Source of the DNA: Bacteroidota bacterium | GTDB lineage: Bacteria > Bacteroidota > Bacteroidia > Bacteroidales > FEN-979 | Assembly: GCA_026391755.1 (NCBI GenBank) | Contig: JAPLDN010000344.1 | Coordinates: 1-39,077 of the forward strand | Length of the DNA stretch: 39,077 bases | Direction of reading: 5' to 3' | Shown: piece by piece, positions 34,145 through 39,077 of the stretch | Numbering within the stretch: position 1 is the first letter of the stretch | Layout of the letters: every line of letters begins with the position of its first letter | Position numbers and translations under genes: made by a program | The notes under the pieces: generated by a model | Seen by the model: the letters and a program-made list of their open reading frames with translations, nothing else | The model's database searches: none | Told to the model about the DNA's origin: nothing

Positions 34145-34206
34145 GATATCTGACATCTGCCATCCGATATCCGATATCGGATATCTGATATCGGATATCG
34201 GATGGC
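34145..34206. repeat. GATATC-type heptamer array between polA and the ROK gene, 9 units
   Basis: Nine hexamers (mostly GATATC, with GACATC, GCCATC and GATGGC) at exact 7-nt steps from 34145 to 34206. They fill nearly all of the spacer between the polA stop (34214-34212) and the ROK start (34127). GATATC is self-complementary, and the central part can fold into a hairpin (CCGATATC with GATATCGG). Confidence 0.9.
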
Positions 34207-34211
34207 AGATG

Positions 34212-37100
34212 CTAATGCGCCAGCAGCCAGTTCGCCCCGGTATTCATATCGATCTCTACAGGAACATCCAGCAGCAAAGCAGTCTTCATCCCGGCTGCAA
34301 CAATTTTTTTAACTTCATCAACTTCAGGCTGATAAACATCAAAAACAAGTTCGTCATGCACCTGGAGGATCATCCTTGATCTCAGTTTTTGATTTTCAAA
34401 CTTATCAAAAATTCTGATCATGGCAATTTTTATCATATCTGCAGCCGTTCCCTGCACCGGTGCGTTGATGGCATTTCGTTCGGCAAATCCGCGAACATTG
34501 GCATTTCCCGAATTGATGTCCCTGAGGTATCGCCTGCGTTTCATCAGGGTTTCCACATAACCGTTTGCACGGGCAAAAGCAATGGTATTGTCCATATACT
34601 TCCTGATCCCCGGATACTGTTCAAAATACTGTTTGATCACATCGCCGGCTTCCTTTCGCGACATCCCCGATCGTTCCGACAAACCAAAAGAAGAGATCCC
34701 GTATATAATCCCGAAGTTCACCATCTTGGCGTTACGGCGCATATCCTTGCTTACCTCCGCAAGAGGGGTGTTATAAATTTTTGCAGCCGTAGCCTGGTGG
34801 ATATCCTCACCGTTCTTAAACGCGGCTATCATATTTTTATCCCCGCTCATGGAAGCAATGATCCTGAGCTCGATCTGGGAATAGTCGGCGCTCAGTAAGG
34901 TAAAATTCTCATTTCTCGGCACAAACGCTTTGCGGATCTCACGGCCTTTCTCGGTACGGATGGGGATATTCTGAAGGTTAGGATTATTGGAGCTCAGCCT
35001 GCCCGTCGCCGCAACGGCCTGGTTATATGAAGTATGTATGCGGTTATCGCGAGGACTGACCAGCCCCGGAAGCACATCCACATAGGTCGACTTAAGCTTT
35101 GTCAGGGACCTGTATTCAAGTATCTTGCTGATGATGGGATGCTTTGCCTCCATCTTGCTCAGCACATCCTCGGAGGTCGAATTCTGCTTGTTCTTGGTCT
35201 GCTTGGGCTTGTCAACGATTTTTAAGCGGTCGTAAAGTATATCTCCAAGCTGTTTGGGAGAAGAAATGTTGAAGGTGGTGCCTGCATCCCGGTAGATCTC
35301 TTCGGTGATCCGGGCCACCTCTTTTTCGAGTTCTCCCGAATATTCGTTCAGTACCGATGAGTCAATACGCACTCCCTCTTTTTCCATGGACGCAAGCACG
35401 GGGATAAGCGGGATCTCGATCTCGTCGAAGAGTTTGCGCGTATCGCTTTCGGCCAGCATGGGTTCGAATACATTCTTCAGCTGAAGCGTCACATCTGCAT
35501 CTTCCGCTGCATATTCCTTCACCGTTTCCGTATCAACCGTGCGCATGCTTAATTGCCCGGAGCCCTTCTTCCCGATCAGGGTCTCAATCGAAACCGGTTT
35601 GTATTTCAGGTAGATCTCCGAGAGCAGATCCATATTATGTCGCATATCAGGCTGGATCAGGTAATGCGCCATCATGGTATCAAACATTGGCGTTTGCACA
35701 TCGACACCATACCATTTTAAGATTGCGATATCGAATTTCATGTTCTGTCCGACTTTCTCGATCTTCTGATCCTCAAGTACTTCTTTGAATTCCTGGACGA
35801 TCAGCTCGGTCTCGTGGTAATTCTCGGGGAAAGGGAGGTAATACGCTTCATGCGGCTTCACCGAAAACGACATCCCCACCAGCTCCGAATTGTTGGGATC
35901 AATGCCCGTAGTCTCCGTATCAAAGCAGAATGTTTTGCTCTCTTTAAGACTGCGGATGAGGTCATGGCGGGCTTCAGGCGTGGTGACAAGAAAATAGGTG
36001 TGGGGGGTGGATGAGATGTCGGATGTCGGATGGCTGATGTCGGATGGCGGATGGCTGATGGCGGATGGCAGATGACTGATGGCGGATGGCGGATGACTGA
36101 TGGCGGATGGCGGATGGCGGATGGCTGATGGCGGATGGCTGATGTCGGATGTCGGATGGCTGATATCCGATATCTGATATCTGACATCTTCTTTTTGAGA
36201 TTCTGCATCCTGAATCCCTGCTGCCCACTTGAAAACACGTTCTCCCAGCGCCCTGAACTCCAGTTCGTCGAACAAACGCTTCAGGCGCTGCTCGTCGGGT
36301 GCTTCCATGATCAGTTTCGAGGGTTCGAAAGCGATAGGGACATCAAGTATAATAGTCGCCAGGCTTTTCGACATCAGGGCCTGGTCTTTGAATTCAATAA
36401 CTTTTTGCCTCAACTTTTCATTAGCGACTTTTTCGGGATGCTCAACCAGGTTCTCCACCGAGCCGAATTCAGCCAGCAGCTTACGGGCCGTAACTTCACC
36501 CACACCAGGGATCCCCGGGATGTTATCCGAAGCATCGCCCCATAATCCCAGCATGTCGATAACCTGTTCGGGGCTGCTTACCCCGAATTTTTCACAAACT
36601 TCCTTCACGCCCAGTATATCCACATCACCCCCGAATTTTCCCGGACGGTAGATCAGTGTGGTAGCACTTACGAGCTGTCCGAAGTCCTTATCCGAAGTCA
36701 TCATATAAGTAATCCAGCCGGCCGCTTCAGCCTGCTTGGCGAGTGTGCCTATCACGTCATCCGCCTCGAAGCCATCCACAAAAAGAACGGGAATGTTAAA
36801 GGCGTGAAGAAGTTCGTGAATAAGTGGGAGTGAGGAAATTATGTCTTCAGGAGTTTCTTCGCGATGGGCTTTGTAAAATTCGTAATCTCCGTGGCGCACT
36901 GTTGGTGCAATGGTATCGAAGGCCACACCGATATGAGTGGGCTTTTCTTTACGTAAAACATCGAAGAGGGTGTTAGCAAATCCGAAGACAGCCGAAGTGT
37001 TAACGCCTTTGGAGCTTACCCTGGGATTGTTCTTGAAAGCATAATATGCCCTGTAGATCAGGGCCATAGCATCAAGCAGGAAGAGTTTATTGTCTGGCAA
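34212..37100 (-). CDS. polA: DNA polymerase I with a repeat-encoded linker insertion
   Basis: 962 residues if translation starts at the TTG at 37100 (MPDNKLFLLDAMALIYRAYY), which fits the family N-terminus. The ATG at 37154 lies upstream of a -7 box (37116-37123), and the next ATG would remove the first conserved strand. The 5'-nuclease domain covers about 1-295. Residues about 305-362 are the heptamer-array insert. The 3'-5' proofreading domain has its acidic residues (CFDTETTG, QNMKFDIAIL, YAAEDADVTL), so proofreading should work. The polymerase domain shows motif A (LLSADYSQIELRIIAS), motif B (RRNAKMVNFGIIYG) and motif C (QVHDELVFD). It ends in NWLLAH, much like E. coli. It acts in repair and Okazaki fragment processing. 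Confidence 0.95.
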   Translation of the reverse strand: MPDNKLFLLDAMALIYRAYYAFKNNPRVSSKGVNTSAVFGFANTLFDVLRKEKPTHIGVAFDTIAPTVRHGDYEFYKAHREETPEDIISSLPLIHELLHAFNIPVLFVDGFEADDVIGTLAKQAEAAGWITYMMTSDKDFGQLVSATTLIYRPGKFGGDVDILGVKEVCEKFGVSSPEQVIDMLGLWGDASDNIPGIPGVGEVTARKLLAEFGSVENLVEHPEKVANEKLRQKVIEFKDQALMSKSLATIILDVPIAFEPSKLIMEAPDEQRLKRLFDELEFRALGERVFKWAAGIQDAESQKEDVRYQISDISHPTSDISHPPSAIRHPPSAISHPPSAISHLPSAISHPPSDISHPTSDISSTPHTYFLVTTPEARHDLIRSLKESKTFCFDTETTGIDPNNSELVGMSFSVKPHEAYYLPFPENYHETELIVQEFKEVLEDQKIEKVGQNMKFDIAILKWYGVDVQTPMFDTMMAHYLIQPDMRHNMDLLSEIYLKYKPVSIETLIGKKGSGQLSMRTVDTETVKEYAAEDADVTLQLKNVFEPMLAESDTRKLFDEIEIPLIPVLASMEKEGVRIDSSVLNEYSGELEKEVARITEEIYRDAGTTFNISSPKQLGDILYDRLKIVDKPKQTKNKQNSTSEDVLSKMEAKHPIISKILEYRSLTKLKSTYVDVLPGLVSPRDNRIHTSYNQAVAATGRLSSNNPNLQNIPIRTEKGREIRKAFVPRNENFTLLSADYSQIELRIIASMSGDKNMIAAFKNGEDIHQATAAKIYNTPLAEVSKDMRRNAKMVNFGIIYGISSFGLSERSGMSRKEAGDVIKQYFEQYPGIRKYMDNTIAFARANGYVETLMKRRRYLRDINSGNANVRGFAERNAINAPVQGTAADMIKIAMIRIFDKFENQKLRSRMILQVHDELVFDVYQPEVDEVKKIVAAGMKTALLLDVPVEIDMNTGANWLLAH
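36015..36188. repeat. GATATC/GATGGC-type heptamer array inside polA, 25 units
   Basis: Twenty-five hexamers of the form GAYRNC, each separated by one base, start at 36015 and recur every 7 nt to 36183 without a slip. One end is pure GATATC/GACATC (36162-36188); the rest is mostly GATGGC. The hexamer-bounded length is 174 nt (58 codons). On the coding strand it reads as repeats such as HPPSAIS and HPPSDIS. All three minus-strand frames are open through it. Confidence 0.95.
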
Positions 37101-37115
37101 ACTAATGGTTTTTGG

Positions 37116-37123
37116 CAAAGATA
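37116..37123 (-). promoter_or_regulatory. -7 box of polA (TATCTTTG)
   Basis: TAnnTTTG on the minus strand, inside the open frame that extends to 37154 and 15 nt before the proposed TTG start. This is the main reason to place the polA start downstream of it. TTG words upstream are 25-28 nt away, longer than the usual -33 spacing. Confidence 0.5.
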
Positions 37124-37214
37124 AAGGAATTAACCATAAAAAATTTCCCAACAAAACCTTGTTTATATTTTCTTTTTGCGGATGTCATTTCTCCGTATTT
37201 AAACATATACTTTT

Positions 37215-38573
37215 ATGCCGGTCAAAACATCTTCCATGATAAAAAAGAAACCTGCAGAAAAGAAGATCTTCGTGTTGGATACTTCAGTTATCCTTTATAA
37301 CCATGACGCGATCAGTAGTTTTGAAGACAATGATGTGGCAATACCCATCACGGTGCTTGAGGAACTCGACGACTTCAAGAAAGGCAACGACACTATTAAT
37401 TATGAAGCAAGGGAGTTCATCCGCATAATGGATAAACTTTCGGCCCGTTCCACACTTACCAAATGGATCTCCCTTGGCGGCACCAAGGGGGGCAAATTCA
37501 AGGTTGTGATGAATGAGCACAGCGACCTCGACGCCAACCGTGTGTTTGGCGAGAACAAGCCCGACCACTGGATCCTCAACGCCGCCCTGATGATGATGCA
37601 GGAAAACCCGGGGAAAAAGGTGGTGCTCGTTTCCAAGGACATCAACCTGCGTTTGAAAGCCAAGGCGTTGAATATTGCCTCGGACGATTTCCTTACGGGC
37701 AAGGTCAAGGATGTGGAAGGATTGTATGCCGGGAAAACCACGGTTGAGGGTCTCGAAAAAACAATCATTGACCTGATGTATGAAACCGGGTTTTGCCTTC
37801 CCGAAGATATAGGTGTAAAAAAGCCGCTCCCCAACCATTATTATATTCTGAAGAATGGGAAAAGTTCGGTGCTGGCGTTTTTCAATCCGGCGACCGAGCG
37901 GATCGAAAAGATAGAAAAACATTCGTGTTTCAAAATCACTCCCCGCAATGCCGAACAGGTGTTTGCATTTCATGCCATTCTCAATCCGGATGTAAAACTG
38001 GTCACCCTGCAGGGGATAGCAGGTACCGGTAAAACATTGTTGGCTCTTGCCGGGGCCCTCGAGCAGAAAAGATATTTCAAGCAGATTTACCTGGCCCGTC
38101 CCATTGTTCCATTAAGCAATAAGGATATCGGTTATTTACCCGGCGATATCAAGTCAAAGCTTGATCCCTATATGCAGCCGCTCTGGGACAACCTCAAGTT
38201 CATCCAGAACCAATACAACGAAAAGGACAAGGAATACAAGGTGATACAGGAAGCCGTTGAAAACGAAAAGCTCGTGATCACGCCCCTGGCTTATATCCGC
38301 GGACGGAGTATCTCGAATGTATGCTTTATCGTGGATGAGGCCCAGAACCTGACTCCTCACGAGATCAAAACGATCATTACGCGTGCAGGCGAAAACACCA
38401 AGATCATTTTCACCGGCGATATCCACCAGATCGATACGCCGTACCTGGATGCGCAGTCGAATGGGCTGTCGACGCTTATCGACAAGATCAGGAGTTCGCC
38501 TTTATATGCTCATGTGAAGCTTGAGAAGGGTGAGCGTTCCGATCTCGCGAATCTCGCGAATGAGTTGCTGTAA
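37215..38573 (+). CDS. PIN-PhoH family ATPase (YlaK-like)
   Basis: 452 residues. The N-terminal PIN nuclease domain (about 15-165) has Asp22 (VLDTSVILYNH), Glu49/Glu50 (TVLEELDDFKKG) and Asp142 (SKDINLRLKAK). The C-terminal PhoH domain has Walker A GIAGTGKT at 267-274 and Walker B VCFIVDEAQN near 370, followed by FTGDIHQIDTPYLD. PIN-PhoH proteins are RNA helicase/ribonuclease-like; the PhoH name comes from phosphate-starvation studies in E. coli and does not fix the function here. A second ATG at 37236 would start just before the conserved region. It is divergent from polA. Confidence 0.92.
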   Translation: MPVKTSSMIKKKPAEKKIFVLDTSVILYNHDAISSFEDNDVAIPITVLEELDDFKKGNDTINYEAREFIRIMDKLSARSTLTKWISLGGTKGGKFKVVMNEHSDLDANRVFGENKPDHWILNAALMMMQENPGKKVVLVSKDINLRLKAKALNIASDDFLTGKVKDVEGLYAGKTTVEGLEKTIIDLMYETGFCLPEDIGVKKPLPNHYYILKNGKSSVLAFFNPATERIEKIEKHSCFKITPRNAEQVFAFHAILNPDVKLVTLQGIAGTGKTLLALAGALEQKRYFKQIYLARPIVPLSNKDIGYLPGDIKSKLDPYMQPLWDNLKFIQNQYNEKDKEYKVIQEAVENEKLVITPLAYIRGRSISNVCFIVDEAQNLTPHEIKTIITRAGENTKIIFTGDIHQIDTPYLDAQSNGLSTLIDKIRSSPLYAHVKLEKGERSDLANLANELL

Positions 38574-38696
38574 CACTTCCAGCTTCCCAAAGCTGCTTGC
38601 CTGTCGCTCATATATACGCAACGTCGCTGCACCTTATCTGCGCTCAACTACATTGTTCCCAAAATTTCCTTAAACTCCCAGTTTCGCTTCGATAAG

Positions 38697-38806
38697 CCAA
38701 GGCGACTTTTGCGATATATTTCGCTCCTTACAACCAAGGCCGCTTATGTAAGTTGCTTCGCTGTCAACACCAAGTCAACTTTTACAAAATATTTCGCTTT
38801 CACCTG
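38697..38806. repeat. Three degenerate direct repeats of 36-37 nt
   Basis: Copies begin at 38697, 38734 and 38770 with CCAAG. Each has CTTxT about 9 nt later and a TTCGCT about 25 nt from its start (CCAAGGCGACTTTTGCGA, CCAAGGCCGCTTATGTAA, CCAAGTCAACTTTTACAA). Copies are about 60-70 percent alike by eye. Further TTCGCT-like words occur upstream (38680-38690). They lie in the spacer after the PhoH gene. They are too diverged, and lack spacers, for a CRISPR array. Confidence 0.55.
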
Positions 38807-38810
38807 CCAT

Positions 38811-38993
38811 CGCCTGAGGTGGAATTTCCCTGTGAATGCCTTAGGAAATTTGCGTAGAAAAAATCAAAGTCTGAGCCGTAAAAATTCCTCCTCTTCGAGA
38901 CCCGCGAAGCGGGGCGGTATAGGAATTTTAGGCGAAGACTGCAGGTTTTTAGCAAATTTTCGTCAGCAGAACAGGGAAATTCCAGTTCAGGCG
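38811..38993. repeat. 183-nt imperfect palindrome able to form one long hairpin
   Basis: The ends, 38811-38833 and 38971-38993, pair over 23 positions with 21 Watson-Crick pairs, one G-U and one mismatch. Inside, 38844-38853 pairs with 38952-38961 (one G-U). AGTCT at 38869-38873 pairs with AGACT at 38936-38940. TAAAATTCCT, ending at 38889, pairs with AGGAATTTTA at 38921-38930 after one bulged base. The tip is CCCGC-GAA-GCGGG at 38901-38913. No reading frame of note is present. It lies between the PhoH gene and a convergent gene. It could be a dispersed palindromic element or a structured RNA. Confidence 0.75.
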
Positions 38994-39002
38994 AAGAAAC
39001 TT

Positions 39003-39077
39003 CTATTGCTCTTCGTATGCAACTGTAAGCATGGTTTGCCCGACGGCTTTGAGGGTGGATGCATCGATGGATGCGAG
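39003..39077 (-). CDS. C-terminal end of an unidentified protein, partial
   Basis: On the minus strand the frame entering from the right edge encodes IDASTLKAVGQTMLTVAYEE and ends with TAG at 39005-39003. Only 24 codons are visible. The amphipathic composition and the stop placed 9 nt before the palindromic element fit a real gene end, but no family can be named. Confidence 0.5.
   Translation of the reverse strand, partial: LASIDASTLKAVGQTMLTVAYEEQ

Noticed and set aside
36015-36188. CRISPR-like array
   Set aside because: The unit is 7 nt with no spacers, and there are no cas genes.
35858-36238. Additional minus-strand open frames (126 and 84 codons) overlapping polA
   Set aside because: They are open only because the heptamer array has no stop in any minus-strand frame; both encode the same heptapeptide as the polA insert plus unrelated flanks.
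38580-38595. Terminator hairpin directly after the PhoH gene
   Set aside because: CAGCTT/AAGCTG is a weak 6-bp stem with no T tract after it.

Overview
The window looks like a chromosomal segment of a Bacteroidota (Bacteroidales-like) genome, probably from an uncultured lineage. The grounds are: three secreted proteins ending in type IX secretion (T9SS) sorting domains; a SusC-like-free TonB receptor; a methionyl-tRNA synthetase with the KISTS form of the KMSKS loop; the gene run flippase - dUTPase - TPR - DUF4292 - EnvC-like; and nine TAnnTTTG boxes (the Bacteroidota sigma -7 element) placed just upstream of genes, with no Shine-Dalgarno sequences. No phage, IS element or CRISPR array is visible.

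Layout. 1-6860 (minus): a six-gene membrane complex related to hydrogenase-4/formate hydrogenlyase and complex I. Its large subunit lacks the Ni-Fe cysteines, so it is an energy-converting-hydrogenase-related (Ehr-type) complex and not a hydrogenase. 6967-7662 (minus): a YwqK/MORN-type lipoprotein. 7926-10117 (minus): tRNA-Arg(CCU) with its terminator, and metG. 10170-12203: LD-carboxypeptidase, YraN and, on the minus strand, a viroplasmin-type RNase H. 12324-19720 (plus): a seven-gene envelope run (flippase, dut, TPR protein, DUF4292 lipoprotein, EnvC-like murein hydrolase activator, EamA transporter, small membrane protein) closed by a strong terminator. 19793-26028 (minus): a T9SS BNR-repeat surface protein, translationally coupled to a 166-residue membrane protein, followed by a TonB receptor. 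26119-27408 (plus): a CNNM/CorC-type transporter. 27442-32889 (minus): two tandem gingipain-family (C25) T9SS proteases. 33030-37100 (minus): a ROK sugar kinase and DNA polymerase I. 37215-38573 (plus): a PIN-PhoH ATPase. 38574-39002: noncoding, with degenerate 36-37-nt repeats and a 183-nt imperfect hairpin. 39003-39077: the 3' end of a minus-strand gene.

The most unusual structure is a set of short tandem arrays with a 7-nt (once 8-nt) period and several unrelated unit sequences. They sit between genes, in 5' leaders, exactly at stop codons, and inside genes at interdomain linkers. A GATATC-type array of 25 units adds about 58 residues to DNA polymerase I between the 5'-nuclease and proofreading domains. 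A 7-unit array of the same type lies between the NuoC-like and NuoD-like domains of the hydrogenase-like large subunit. A 9-unit array separates polA from the ROK gene. Arrays of other types flank YraN, form the leader of the flippase operon and follow dut. A 7-nt unit encodes the same heptapeptide in all three frames, and the GATATC type is free of stops when read in one orientation only. This would explain how the arrays survive inside genes.
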